A DNA stretch of 64,000 nt. It comes from Capsicum annuum. Its lineage: Eukaryota > Streptophyta > Magnoliopsida > Solanales > Solanaceae. Positions within the stretch are counted from its first letter, which is position 1; every line of letters begins with the position of its first letter. Below the pieces are notes generated by a model, which searched no databases, was not told the origin of the DNA, and worked only from the letters and a program-made list of their open reading frames with translations. The translations under genes were made by a program, and so were the position numbers. The stretch covers positions 122,971,207-123,035,206 of the forward strand of contig NC_061116.1 in assembly GCF_002878395.1 (NCBI RefSeq), in the 5' to 3' direction. This document shows, one piece after another, positions 1 through 11,697 of the stretch.

Positions 1-1354
1 CCAACCCTACTTTCTTTTTCTGTTATTTTATCCTTCTTCATACTCACTATATATTACACATCCCTATGATTGCAACCCTCAACTTAGGCGATTTATCTGA
101 GTTGAGATGCACAATATCCAAGAAGGACCAGGGCCAAAACAGGTTCATTGTAAAACAAATGGGAAGGTGAAAGGTGAAAATAAAGAAATGGGCTATAAGG
201 CTCAAAACAGAGATCAAGGGATACTATTTCACAATGGGAAGGTGATTTAGACTAAAAGTAGACTAAAATATGATCTTTTCCTAACTAACTATCCTATGAC
301 TTAGGCAAAACTAACAGGATAAGTTTTGAATTTATCACACAAAGGGAACTAAGTAGTATCTTACACACATATGGCACAGGATTATATCACAAGCTACTAT
401 TGTTAGCAATTATTATCATGTCCCTAATCCTAATGCTATAACAAGATTTAAATGATAAAGATCAAGAAAGGAAGTTGAAATAGGAGTTTGGAGCTTACCT
501 AAGCTTAGAAATAGAAGAAAATGCCTAAAAACTCAATCCTCAAGCTCTAAGTCACGAAAATAGTAAAGAAAATTGAGAAAAGAATTATTTATATACTCAG
601 GTGTTAGGTGTCACAAAAGTGGTCAAGTACCTCTTTAGCAGTACCTGCTTAGCTTACTAGTCTGTAAAAGCAAATGAGGCCCTATAAAGTGCCCTTGCAT
701 AGCTGATAGCCAGTTGCTAAAGAGGCTAAGTGGAACTTTAGCTCCAACCACTAAAGCGGCCTAAGTGGCGCTTTAGCGCCTGCACCAGCCGTGGAGATTT
801 GGAAAATTCTAAGTCTCCGCGGACCCCTTGGGATTCATTCAGAATCCTAAGAATGCAAATAAACTATGATATCCTATCAAATTTAATGGACTCAGTAACA
901 ATAAAAGATTTTTAAAAAAAATATTATTTTCACAAAATCGACCCCCTAAGATCTATTTTCACAACTTTTGAATGGGTGGTCGAAATAAGATATAAAATTC
1001 ATAAAATCATACGAACTATGTTACTAATCTAAAATCAATGTCTCAGATCTATTGACATAGTTCATTTTACCATTTGATGCACAGATCAAAAGATATAGAC
1101 CGAAGTCAACTAGTAAACCTTTAAGACCATCAAAAATTAAAATATCGTACAAATCATACCAAAATGTATTGGAAATTGTGCCAATCATCCCCACATCCCC
1201 TAAAATATCCCAATGTAACCACGGCGATGGGTGAAATTATCAAATTATATAGAAATAAATATTTTACATAAATCACCAAAAATCAGGTCATTATAAGAAA
1301 CAATTCACTTACTTGAATCCTCCAATAGAGATGTATCGTTTTAATCACGTGCCA
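1..1354. other. Gene-free AT-rich stretch, possible old LTR sequence
   Basis: No open reading frame of interest on either strand. Bases 720-785 hold several short motifs built on CTAAAG/GCGCTTTAGCGCC, a style of GC-rich patch that I associate with LTRs of Solanaceae retroelements. No LTR ends, primer site or target duplication could be fixed here. The right edge is the point where LINE protein similarity begins. Confidence 0.4.
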
Positions 1355-1372
1355 ACATTGGTAATAAAATAG

Positions 1373-1972
1373 ATGAACAGGATGATTAATAGTGTTCTAA
1401 TAAAAGAAAAGGTGAAGAAGGTTTTATTTGAATTAAATAGGAAAAGTACAAGTGGTCCTAATGGGCTTACTGGTGATTTTTATCAAAGTTGTTGGGATAT
1501 TGAAGGTATTGACACTGTTAAGATACTTCTTTATATTGGAAGTACTCTTTCCAAGTCTATTACTCATATTAACTTGGTCTTACTACCTAAAAAATACATA
1601 GCTCAGTCTTTTACAGATGTGAGACTAATTAGTTTGAGCAATTTTCTCAATAAGGTGATTTCAAGAGTGCTTCATAACAGACTTGATGTTTCCTACAAAT
1701 GGTTATTTCAAAAAACTAGTATAGTTTTTTGAAAATAAGGAGCATTATTGAGAATGTATACTAGACTAAGAGATCATCACTGACATCGGAAAGAGGGAAA
1801 AACCTACTAATGTGGTGATTAAACTTGACATGGTTAAAGCTTATGATAGAGTGGATTAGAGTTTCTTGATAAAGGTGATTGAAAATAATGGTTTTGACAA
1901 CCAAGTGGTTGGTATCATCTAGAGGCTGGTGACTAATAACTGACATTCAGTTTAGATATATAGTCAATCCTA
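1373..1972 (+). pseudogene. LINE A reverse transcriptase, N-terminal half (broken)
   Basis: The first open segment (1373-1732, 119 aa) carries the finger region of L1 RTs: KSTSGPNGLTGDFYQ, then LVLLPKK and DVRLISLSNF, the usual pattern SxGPDG...FYQ...LIPKK...RPISL. After a stop, the sequence at 1810-1860 reads KLDMVKAYDRVD, the first catalytic-aspartate block of the palm. An in-frame stop follows directly. The remaining catalytic block lies beyond the solo LTR. No function is expected. Confidence 0.85.
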
Positions 1973-4527
1973 TGTAACACACCAAAAGATAAGAAAAAAA
2001 TTCTTCAAGCATATATAGAACCAAACTTAGTGATTTGGTAGTATGAGAAGTGATTTTGAATAAATTAAGGCCACGAATAACTCTTAACTCATAGTCAAAT
2101 TGAAAGCTTCCTTACCGATCCTTTCCTTATGTAGGATATATCCATAGTCAAATTCAAACGACTATAACTCTTTAAAAATAAAATATTTTTCAGCACAAGA
2201 CCCACCAAATTAAAGATATTTGAGTCTTCTTTCTAATGCATGCAATTTCTTCTAATCAGATATCTGAGCAAAAGGTTATGATCATTTTACTTGAGGGTGT
2301 TTGTTTGCCAGAAATTAACGACCTGAGTTGAAGAGCTGTCAACTGGTTGGTAACCCATTAGCTGAAGTAGTCAACCTTAACCAATAAGATAAAAAATTAA
2401 CCAAAAAGTGATGAGATGGTTGATGGGATGTCAACGAGTTGACATACCATCAAACAAGTCATCAGATGAAAAATTACTACAATTTTCTTTAGTTTTCTTA
2501 GAGGTAGTTTGGTCCTTTCCTTACCTCAAAACCTCCCCCCGCGAATTAAATCACTCAATAAATGTTATTTAATTTTCATTTGGAAAATTTTCATCACTCT
2601 TTATTCTCCCACTCTCAAGAAAAGAAGGAAGTTAGTATTTCTTCTCAAAGTTCAATTTCCAAGGCTTTAAACTCCAGTTTTCTTTTAAAAAATTGATAAG
2701 TTCAGGTATGTGGGTATTCAATGGAGGTTCCTTTCGTATTCATGCCCAAAACTATAATATTTTAATCATGTTTTTATGAAGATTCAAATTAGGGTTTTTA
2801 TTACAATCATGATTCTTTTTGTATTTCAAATTCTCATCATGAATAGTCAATGGATACATGTTTCCCTTCAAATCTCAAAGTTATTATGTTGTTATTATTG
2901 TAAACCCTCACTATGTTTCTTAAATTCTTAATTTTTGGATCCTTTTTATGAAGTTTCATAGCTTATTCATATTATAGAAATTGTCATGAGTAGTTGACAC
3001 TCGATGTCCTTAAGAATCACACATGTTAGGATAATTTCTGATATAGTGTATTCTTACAGTATTCTTGGATAATATTTATGATTATACTATTATCATCTTC
3101 ATAGGTCAAGAGATAGGATTTAGGTCCACCTTATAGAGTTATTCTCAGCTATAACCCCCACATATTTCTCTTATGCATTTTGATCTAGCCATCTCAGACC
3201 TCTGATAAGTTTACAAGTCTTAGTATTCAAAAACCCATGATTTATATAAGGGAACTCATATCATATTCAGGAGGTTTAACTCATAGCAGTAATATACATG
3301 ACATGCACGACATCCAAATATTCCATCAATGCTCTTGGACATTAGTTTATTGATTAGTATGGTATTAGAAATGCCATCAATAATTGTGGATTAGTTTTTT
3401 GTATAAAAACAATCTTTACTAGTAGTATGGTAGTCATGTATGACATCTATAATTATGGACAGGTTGATATCCAGATATGCCATCTCAGGTTAACATCCAT
3501 ATATATCATCTCATCAAGCTATCAATTATGTTCAGTTGGAAGTAGTACTTAGCACCGAGTTGGACTAGGGTTCAGTACACCTAATATTCTAGAACTACGT
3601 GCCACCATAGGTTTATTTATACCATATTAGATCATCTCAGTATTTTACCCTGGTAAGGTATACTAGGCCCTTTTCAGTAGAGATTATATAGCGAACTCAA
3701 TGTTTAGCTCACATGGTTATATGTCGCTTAATAGTATCTTTCATGGTTTTAAACTTTAATATTTACATAACCCTCAGTTAAGTATAGTTCACAATACTTC
3801 AGTTATCTCAGAATATTCATGTATCCTGTATTTATGGTTATCTAGATGGGTCCTTGAACTGTAGTATACATCAACATTACTTTGAATTTAAATATTTTAT
3901 CATCAGCATGCCTTGTTGTAAATTACTTTACGATTTTAGAATATCATGATGTCCTATATTTGTGCTTGTCATTCAGAGAATCATTACATATTGCAATCTA
4001 TATTAATTTATGTTTAGTTATTCATAGTGCATATATCACATACTTCATATATTCAAAAGTACTGATCATATACCTCTTCTACCTACATTTTCATGTGACA
4101 TAAATTTGGGTGCTTACTATAAAGATCATAGTCAGGTAGATCATAACTTCCAGCCAGCAGGTGATAATCTACTTATTTAAGGACTTAAATCAATTTGTAG
4201 TTCTAGTATTTTACTTATATTCATGTGTATTAATTAGGGATGGCTAAAGGTCATGTCTCGGCTACCAACAGTCAGTATTAGTAGAGGCTACATAGATAGT
4301 CAGTCAAAGTTATTATATATAGTTTAAGTTCTTTTTTCTATATTACAGTATTGTAACTCTTACCAATGATGTATTGAATCATTTTATTTAACGATTATGT
4401 TTTTGCTCAGTCAGTTAAGCCATTATACATGTTTTAATCAGTTGCTCATGCATTATGTCAATACCATGGGTTAACTTATAGTTCTAAGCACCGTGTTATG
4501 ATTAGGTGTTACTTTCAGTTTGTGACA
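1973..4527 (+). repeat. Solo LTR 1 (Tekay/Del-like) inside LINE A
   Basis: The segment begins TGTAACAC and ends GTGACA, and is flanked by the direct repeat TCCTA at 1968-1972 and 4528-4532. Removing it rejoins the LINE RT frame around the region that normally reads SYGFF..RGVKQG. It has no coding capacity. Blocks near 3540 (AGTAGTACTTAGCACCGAG), 4270-4300 (AGTAGAGGCTACATAGATAG) and 4490 (AAGCACCGTGT) recur in solo LTR 2 at 57820, 58630 and 58840, so the two belong to one LTR family. Length is 2555 bp. A solo LTR arises when the two LTRs of a full element recombine. Confidence 0.85.
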
Positions 4528-4532
4528 TCCTA

Positions 4533-6200
4533 TGACTTCTTCCTTCTACAAGGGGTGTGAAACAAGGATACCTTTTATCCCCTATCCGTTTTATCTTGTC
4601 TGTAGAAGTGTTGGCTAGAGCCTTGAATTTCTTGTTTGATAATAAGGATTTTAAGGGCTTTGGAATGCCAAAATGGATTGATGGTATTAATCATTTAGCT
4701 TATAAATAACACTATATTGTTTGCATCATTAGACAAAAGATATTTATTACTAGTGATGAATACTTTGGAGGATTATGAACAACAATTAGGGCAAAAATTA
4801 ATAAGGATAAGTTGTTTTTATATCTATAATAAGATTGCCAAAGTTGTGATACAAGAAGTAGAAAGCTGCATTAGGTTTCCTAGGGGTAAATTTCCATTGA
4901 TGTATATAGGGTGTCCTATAGGCCATGCAAGGAAGAGAAGAATTCATTTTATTGAGTTAATTAAAAAAGTGTGCAATAAACTTCAGACTTGGAAATGAGA
5001 GTTACTGTTTTTTAGAGGTAAATCAGTATTGATCAATAATGTACTAAATAATGTTCCTATTTACTTATTATTTCCTATAGATCCTCCTAAATGTGTCATT
5101 CATGACTTGCATAAAATATTTACAAAATTTTTGTAATTTTCAAGAGGTTGGTAAAAACAAGCATTGGTTGCTTAGACAAATATTTGTATTACTAAAGAAG
5201 AAGGGGAATTAGGTTTTAGGTTTTTGTTTGATATTCCTAAAGAATGTTTGCAAAATTATGATGGTTATTTAGAACATAGAAATCCATAAGGACTATCTTA
5301 ATGTTGAACAAAATATTACAAGAGACATGGTCATCGGGTAGTGAAATGGAGAGGTGGATCTAAAACATGAAAGTATATAATTGAAGCTAGAAATTATATT
5401 AAACAAGAGATATGATGGGAGCCTAAATGTGGTCATGATAACATTTGGTATGACAATTGGACATAACTTGGAGCTTTACATTACTACTTACTAGTTTCTG
5501 GCACCGATGTTCATCAATTGGTGAATGTGAGTCAACTATTTTCTCAAGAAAGATGGAAAACAGAATTGTTAGAGCTGATATTTCTGGAAGAGTTTGTAAT
5601 CATATTCAAAAGAATTTAATAGTGGAGAGAGGCATTGAGGAGTGGAGCAAACTTTGGTGGATGTTAAACTCTTTTAGTAAATTCACTACTTAATCAGTTT
5701 TAGAGATTATGAGATAAACAAGAGATGTAAAGGGGGATTTCAAGAAGCTGTGGGTAAAAGGGATGTCATTCGCAGTTTGTTTATTCTTATCGAGACTGTG
5801 GAAGAAATTAATTCCCATTAAGAAAGTTTCAATAAGAATAAGGGTTTATGATAAGGTGATATGAAATGTTATGAGGAAAATGATCAGGAAACCATTAAAC
5901 ACTTGTTTGTTAAGTGTCTTATAGTTAACAAAATTTAGTATAGGTTTGTAGCTACAACTGGAGTTAATGGACCATTCCTGCAACTTAGGGATATATTGTT
6001 TAAGTAGTGGAGAGCTGAAAGAGCTTCAAAACTCAAATTATTGTTTAATGATGATCTAATGTTCATAATTTAGAAAATTTGAAAGAGAAAGAACACAAAT
6101 AATCATGGAGGTAAAATGTCTTATGTGGGGATGATAATAGAGATAAACAAAACATATTTATATTGTTACACATAATTATCACTGGCTAAAAAATTTACCT
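4533..6200 (+). pseudogene. LINE A reverse transcriptase, C-terminal half (broken)
   Basis: Translation resumes with RGVKQGYLLSPIRFILSVE, the L1 block that precedes the catalytic aspartate pair. The FADD catalytic block itself is degraded near 4700. The 4717-4998 open segment includes FPRGKFPLMYIGCPIG, the block usually read as FP..YLGCPI in plant LINEs. Further scraps follow, broken by stops, and a cysteine/histidine-rich fragment near 5860-5910 resembles the zf-RVT region. Not functional. Confidence 0.75.
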
Positions 6201-6205
6201 ACAAC

Positions 6206-6835
6206 TTGGCCTATTTTGGTAAAACTTTTAGAGGATTACACCCCTACTTAGGATGTAGAATAGTTGTGTGGAACCCTCCCAATTTGGATGCTTTTAAATG
6301 CAATGCTGATGGAGACTCTAAAGAAAATCCAAGCCCTAGATCTAGGGCATTTTTTATCAGAAATAGAGATGGTAACTTGATCTATGCAAAAGTGAGGAAG
6401 TTGGAATATGGGACTAACTTAATAACTAAAGTAGTGACTCTAAGATTAGGTCTGGAGTACTTCATTGTTCATAATTTTCTACCACTGACACTGAAGACTG
6501 ATTCTCTTACTCTAAATAAGATTCTTGGTGGGATTTGAAAGATTCCTTGGTGCATTGTTAAGAGGATAAGGATGCTAATAGCTGATAAAAATAAGGTGAT
6601 GGTGCACACTTTTAGAGAAGGTAATAAGCTTGCTAATTTTTTCACTAATCAAGTTTTCTTTTTTACAGGATCACAAAGACTAACATATACATATATACAG
6701 GATATACCATATGAGGCAAGAGGAATTATTAACATGGATAAAGCTCAATTACCCAACCTCAAGATAAGAACATATCAAAATTCACAAAACAACAACACAA
6801 AAGACACCAAAACATCAAAGAAAGTACAGTGCTAG
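6206..6835 (+). pseudogene. LINE A RNase H domain (broken)
   Basis: Two open segments (6206-6538 and 6572-6835) separated by one stop. The first reads WNPPNLDAFKCNADGDSKEN, the start of the plant LINE RNase H domain, where the first catalytic aspartate is in the CNADG block. A later LKTDSLTL gives another acidic position. The second segment reads HTFREGNKLANFF, matching the usual HIYREGNxxAD end of this domain. The stop at 6536-6538 and loss of the final aspartate (ANF for AD) mark it as dead. Confidence 0.8.
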
Positions 6836-6840
6836 GAACA

Positions 6841-7827
6841 TCACTAGAGACATCAAAAGGAGATAAAAACACTTAGGGTGATAAAATGAATATTTTTATT
6901 GAATTTCAAGTAGTGGTATCAACTTTCAGTTAAGGTCAATTTGCTGGAAAATGAGGAAGATAGGGAAATATCATCCTTGAGACAACAAAAAATGACAAAT
7001 CAATACAAGAACAAGGGTCTAGGAAACATTAAATAGGGGTTACATAGAAGGAAAAAAATTGATAAGAAAAAGTATTTATCTTAGTTGAATCTCAAGCGAT
7101 GGTATCGACTTTCAAATAAACGTATTCTGCTGAAAAATAATAAAAATGGGGAAAAACTATTAATTCACTAGATTAGAAGTAGAGATACATAAAAGAACTT
7201 ACCTAGATGCTTTGGATTTGAAATCAACCTACACTCGTCAAGAGATATAGAAGAGATTTTAGAACTTAAAAAACAATATATAAAAAAGGAATAGAAACTC
7301 CACAATCTACATTTGAGCTTACTAGAACTGCCTTTTATTGAGTCAAAGAATGGTTCATTGAGTTGATTTTTATGAAATTCATGAGAATTTTAATTTTCTC
7401 AAGTTAAAAACTTGATAACTTTCGAATTTGAGAATAGAGCTTTGATATAGAAAATGGAGTTTGGCCTTCTTCAACTTTGTCTCATCAATAGAAGGGAAAG
7501 AGAGAATTGATTTGAGCTTAAAAATGGTGGATGAAGATGAAGAGTTAACTTTTCCCTTTTGAGATTCCAGACACTTTCATGTCTTCTAGTAGTAGATCGA
7601 CTTTTATTTGATTTTTGTTTGTTTGTTTCTTGGGCCTAGGTCGGATTAGACCCCTTTGGACTATTTGTTTATTAATAATATAGGCCTAATGATCTATATC
7701 GATTAAAAAATATGAAAAATGTTCATATGATTGATCTTTTTGTGCGTGCGTGGTTGGGATTGGGGGGAGGGGCAAAAAATGCAAAGGTTAGGGTAATGTT
7801 GATTTGTAGCAAAATAAAGGGTATCAT
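6841..7827. other. LINE A 3' flank with an imperfect repeat pair; no gene
   Basis: No gene. Bases 6880-6965 and 7065-7150 are imperfect direct copies of each other: both contain TATTTNT...TTGAATNTCAAG followed by a GGTATC(A/G)ACTTTCA core and a CTGAAAAAT-type tail. They could be part of the LINE 3' untranslated region or a small tandem duplication. The rest is ordinary AT-rich sequence. Confidence 0.4.
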
Positions 7828-7830
7828 TTA

Positions 7831-8235
7831 CACTTTGTTTGGATGGTTGTTACTCATGTTTGTTTTCACTGTTACTTAAATATATTATATGGTATTATTA
7901 ATTTCATGATTAGGTGATCATGAAAAGCCTCATTTTATGTAACCATAAATTTTTGTGGTATCACGCCGTTACCTTATGTCTTTTCCTCTTTTTACCTTTA
8001 CTTATTAGTTTATAATTTCGTTTCATCTTTTATTCTATCTTTTTATAGTATCCATACCCCATATCTTACTTTTTTAGTAGATTTATCCTTCAAAATATTG
8101 ATGTGTGAGATTATGTAACAACGAAAAATGATGCAATCATATTCATTTAAATAATACAATACGATACAATGCAATGCAACACAATGCACTATGATACATT
8201 ATTAAACAATATGTAACCACCATCCAAATAAAGTG
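7831..8235. mobile_element. Harbinger/Tourist-like MITE, copy 1
   Basis: Terminal inverted repeats start CACTTTGTTTGGATGG on the left; the right end, complemented, reads CACTTTATTTGGATGG. TTA flanks both sides (7828-7830 and 8236-8238), the 3-bp target duplication of PIF/Harbinger elements. At 405 bp with no coding sequence it is a miniature non-autonomous element. The same ends occur in the larger element at 14826-16302. Confidence 0.75.
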
Positions 8236-8238
8236 TTA

Positions 8239-8593
8239 AGCATGGGGGGCTAAAGAAAGGGGGCATATTAAGAAGAAGAAGAGAGTGGGTGTGGTGGTGG
8301 ATTTGAAGAAGAAGAGGAAAGTGGGCTTAAGATGATAGATTTTTAAATTTACTATTTTTTTAATCATAATTCTTTTAATGTAAAATGTTGTATTTACTCA
8401 GTTTTAAACACGTGCAATCACACATTCTTCTAGCTCAGCAATATTAATGCCACACAGGGCTCTGTCAATAGTTAGAATGATTTAAAACATTATATTTTAT
8501 TAAGTTTAAGTGTTCAGTTATCAAAGTAGTAAATAGAACGGTCTAGTTGACAATTCAAATCAAGTAAAAAGGCCTTTCATATCATTCCTCCTA
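8239..8593. other. Gene-free spacer
   Basis: Contains AAGAAGAAG-rich purine stretches (8270-8325) and AT-rich sequence. No coding or RNA feature is visible. Confidence 0.4.
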
Positions 8594-8603
8594 TATTAAG
8601 AAG

Positions 8604-10821
8604 GGGAAAGGACAGAAATAACCAGTCAGCCAAAAAAGTTACCACCGACTGACCATTGGTTTTGGCATTCCCACTAAATAGCCATTTAGGCCTTTTGCAG
8701 CTATTGCCTTCTTTTAAAAAAAAAATATTTTTGATCCATTTTATCTTTTTAAAATTTTCTTTAGTTCATTTTTTTAAATTTTTTGTTGATTATTTTTTTT
8801 TTTGTTTCATTTTTTTTATTTCTTTTTTTTTAACAACATAAAGACACACATCTTAGAATTTATACATAATATATAATAATGATACAATTCTATACATTTC
8901 ATATACCAAAAATATATTTTATACAACAATTATATAGTTCTACACATATTTTATACAATCTTTAGTTGCAATGGTTATTTAGAGACGTGTTTTATACAAT
9001 AGTTATACAGTTTCTATAGACATCTTATACATATACATATTCTATACAAGGAAAAAGGTTCAAATATGCTATCGAACTTTGAGAAAAGGCTCATTTATGC
9101 GATCCGTTTAAAGTTTGGCTCGTTCATGTCATTGCCGTTACAAAAAAAGGCTCATTCATGCCCTTTTTTAATAGTCCAGTTTGGTGATATTTGGCAAAAT
9201 TATTTTGTACACGTAGTCAACAATGATTCATCCACGTCACTAATTAAATGAGACAAAAAAATTTAAGAAAAAAGACTCAAATATGTCATTGAACTATCAG
9301 AAATGACTCATTTATGCCATTAGTTAAAAGTTCAGCTCATTCGTGCCATCGTCGTTATAAAATCAACTCATCCATGCAATTACCTTTTAATGGTGGATTT
9401 TCAAAAGCAGCTTTGCCACGTGGCCTTTTATTAGAGGTACACATTATTAATTAAAATAAATCAGTATTAATTTCAAAATATCTTAGACCAATTAAAAAGA
9501 AGCGATCCATTCAACATAACCCGACCCACATACATAAAAAAAAATTTCTACAACAACGACTATTTTTGTGATCGAAAAAATAGCGATTAGTGTTTATCCT
9601 TTGGCTGTTTCTTGTTGATTCTAAATTATTATAAATGTTACGCTTAATAGAAGCCTCAAAAGTTCTATCCTACAGTAACTTTTTTATATCCTACAGTAAC
9701 CGATTAGTTGTAATTTTAGTGACTCCAATATATACTCCGAAGTTGCAAGAAAAGAAGTCAATGAACAATAAAGGCAAGAAAAAGAAGCAGGCGTACCAGT
9801 AGAACTTCTCCATTCTCCCATCACGAATTAGGGGTGCATACACTATTGAAAAATCATTTCCAAATAACGGCTTGAAAGAAGTCCGCTATCCCAATTATTC
9901 CGTCATTTATATGGGATAACTTATTCCATCAATATGGTATAAATGGTGAGACAAATAATCCCAATACTAACTCATTTCAGATATTTTCAAATTAATATAG
10001 ATTTATTTTAATTAATGACGTGAACCTCTAATAAAAGGTCACGTGACAAAACTATTTTTGAAAAGCACCGTTAAAAAATAATCGCATGGTTGAGCTGGTT
10101 TTATAACGGCGATGGCACGATTGAGCCAAACTTTTAACTAATAACATAAATGAGTCATTTCTGATAGTTCAATGACATATTTGAGCCTTTTATCTTATTT
10201 TAATTAATGACATGAACCTCTAATAAAAGGCCACGTGGCAAAGTTTTTTTTAAAAATTCACCGTTAAAAAGTAATGGCATGGATGAGCTGATTTTGTAAC
10301 AACGATGACATGAATGAGCTAAATTTTTAAATGATGGCATAAATGAGTCATTTCTAATAGTTTAGTGGCATATATGAGCCTTTTCCTTTATACAATAGTA
10401 ATATAGTTTCTATACACGTCACATATATGTATATTATACAATTTCTATGCACATTTTATATAGTATATAAACCATATTGATATAATTTCTATATCATATT
10501 GATACAATTGTTATATCATATTGATGTAATCCCTGTACCATAGTAATACACTCCTTATACCATATTGATACAACCTATATACAGTATTGATATAGTCTCG
10601 ACTGGCCATTTTTGAAATTAATTTGGGTCGACTGACCATTTCATGTCCAATAGCCCATATGCGGGTCATTTATTTTTAAATGGATAAAGCGAAATAAAAA
10701 AAAAAAAAGAAATCAACCTTTTAAAAAGTGGGGCGAAATGGCCCAAAAAGGAAGGGGAGGTCCGAAGCAACCTAAATGCAGACCATTTGTTTTAAAAATG
10801 GCCGGTGGATGTTATTTTCCC
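8604..10821. mobile_element. 2.2-kb DNA element with a 10-bp target duplication (Mutator-like, non-autonomous)
   Basis: The 10-bp sequence TATTAAGAAG flanks the element exactly, at 8594-8603 and 10822-10831. The ends are partly inverted: the left begins GGGAAAGG, and the right end complemented begins GGGAAAATAACATCC. CGACTGACCA and TGGCC(A)TTT motifs recur near both ends (8640-8700 and 10595-10805). A 9-11 bp duplication points to Mutator-like elements. Between the ends lie repeated TATACAAT/TTCTATACA motifs (8860-9050 and 10390-10590) and the foldback element at 9048-10388. No transposase is present. Confidence 0.7.
9048..10388. mobile_element. Foldback element with two tandem units in each arm
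   Basis: The ends are inverted repeats: left AAGGAAAAAGG, right CCTTTTCCTT. Each arm holds about two copies of a roughly 200-bp unit: left about 9050-9262 and 9263-9475, right about 10002-10190 and 10191-10388 on the opposite strand. Shared blocks are AAATGAGTCATTTCT, GAGCTGATTTTGTAAC and GGCCACGTGGCAAAG with their complements. The possible target duplication TATAC (9043-9047 and 10389-10393) is weak evidence because the surrounding sequence is rich in TATAC. The centre (9480-9990) is unrelated AT-rich DNA without genes. Confidence 0.7.
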
Positions 10822-10871
10822 TATTAAGAAGCTATGGAATATGATAAAAATAAATCTTATACACTTAAATA

Positions 10872-11121
10872 CTCCCTCCATTTAAAAACGAATGACTTCT
10901 TTCCTTTTTAGTTCGTTTAAAAAAGAATGACCTTTTCCTTTTTTGGCAACACTTTAATTTCAACTTTCCATATGGCATGTTTAGGACCATAAGATTAAAG
11001 GGCATTTTGATACATTTGACACAACTTTAATTTAAGGCCATAAAATTCAAAATGTCTTCTTTATTTTTTTTAATTTTGTAGCAAGTCAAAATATGTCAAA
11101 TTCTTTTTTAAACGGATGTAG
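10872..11121. mobile_element. Stowaway-type MITE
   Basis: The left end reads CTCCCTCCATTTAAAAACG; the right end complemented reads CTACATCCGTTTAAAAAAG. TA flanks both sides (10870-10871 and 11122-11123). CTCCCTCC-type ends with a TA duplication are the hallmark of Tc1/Mariner-derived Stowaway MITEs. It is 250 bp, has no coding sequence, and lies just upstream of the rhomboid-like gene. Confidence 0.75.
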
Positions 11122-11123
11122 TA

Positions 11124-11697
11124 TTAAAAAATTAAATCAATTGGAGGTTAGTTTGGTAGTATCATGAAAACCAAAATTGAAAGTATTAAAACAACAGAGG
11201 GACCACACTTGCAATTTTCCCATTTGCGTATGTCACTCCAGACTCCAGAGGAGCCTCGACTCTTCACAAAGGAAAATATTGAAGCCCATTTCCTAAATAC
11301 ATTGATTTTCTTGCAACATTTCTTCGAGGGCCTGTAAGTATTCATACATAAATTTTCTTGTTTTAAATTCACTAAAAATTTAATGAAAATTTATAGCTCG
11401 ATTGATCTTTGTACAAGGATTTCTTGAATCTTGGTTATATTGGATCTGAATCATATTACAATGAAGAAATTCTGAAGTTTTGTTTGCAGATTTGGGTTTT
11501 TATATGATTTGACATACCATAAATTAGTTCTAGTGCAAGATTCTTGATTTTTCTGGTTTGGGGTTTCTATATTTGTTTCAAGATTAATTGCATATTCCCA
11601 TAAGGTAAAAGAGACATAAGGGACAAATTTGTGCCTTTGTAAGCATTATAGCAATAAAGTTGAAGAAGGAACTGTGAGTGGCAAAAGGTTTCTTCAC
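11124..11697 (+). promoter_or_regulatory. Upstream region and likely 5' UTR of the rhomboid-like gene, with a candidate leader intron
   Basis: The transcription start is not defined. A good donor (CCT/GTAAGTATT) at 11334 and a good acceptor (TTTGTTTGCAG/A) ending at 11489 would make a 156-bp intron in the 5' UTR, which is common in plant genes. Reading upstream in the frame of the CDS reaches only a TTG at 11629, not an ATG. The leader intron is inference; an mRNA read would settle it. Confidence 0.45.

Larger units (their letters stand above)
1355..6840 (+). mobile_element. LINE A: decayed plant L1-type retrotransposon, 5' truncated, split by a solo LTR
   Basis: Non-LTR retrotransposon read on the + strand. 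Reverse transcriptase (RT) similarity starts near 1373, is interrupted at 1972, resumes at 4533 and continues to an RNase H domain at 6206-6535. ORF1 and the endonuclease are absent, so the copy is 5' truncated. The RT is broken by many stops and frameshifts. Plant L1-clade LINEs with a C-terminal RNase H domain have this order. The 3' end is placed near 6840 by loss of coding similarity; no clear poly(A) or target duplication was found. Confidence 0.85.

Noticed and set aside
720..790. GCGCTTTAGCGCC palindromic words, considered as an operator-like site
   Set aside because: More likely part of old LTR sequence; single location and no gene nearby.
8656..9251. Short hydrophobic frames (for example 8656-8841 and 9066-9251)
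   Set aside because: They lie within T-rich non-coding parts of DNA elements; no domain.
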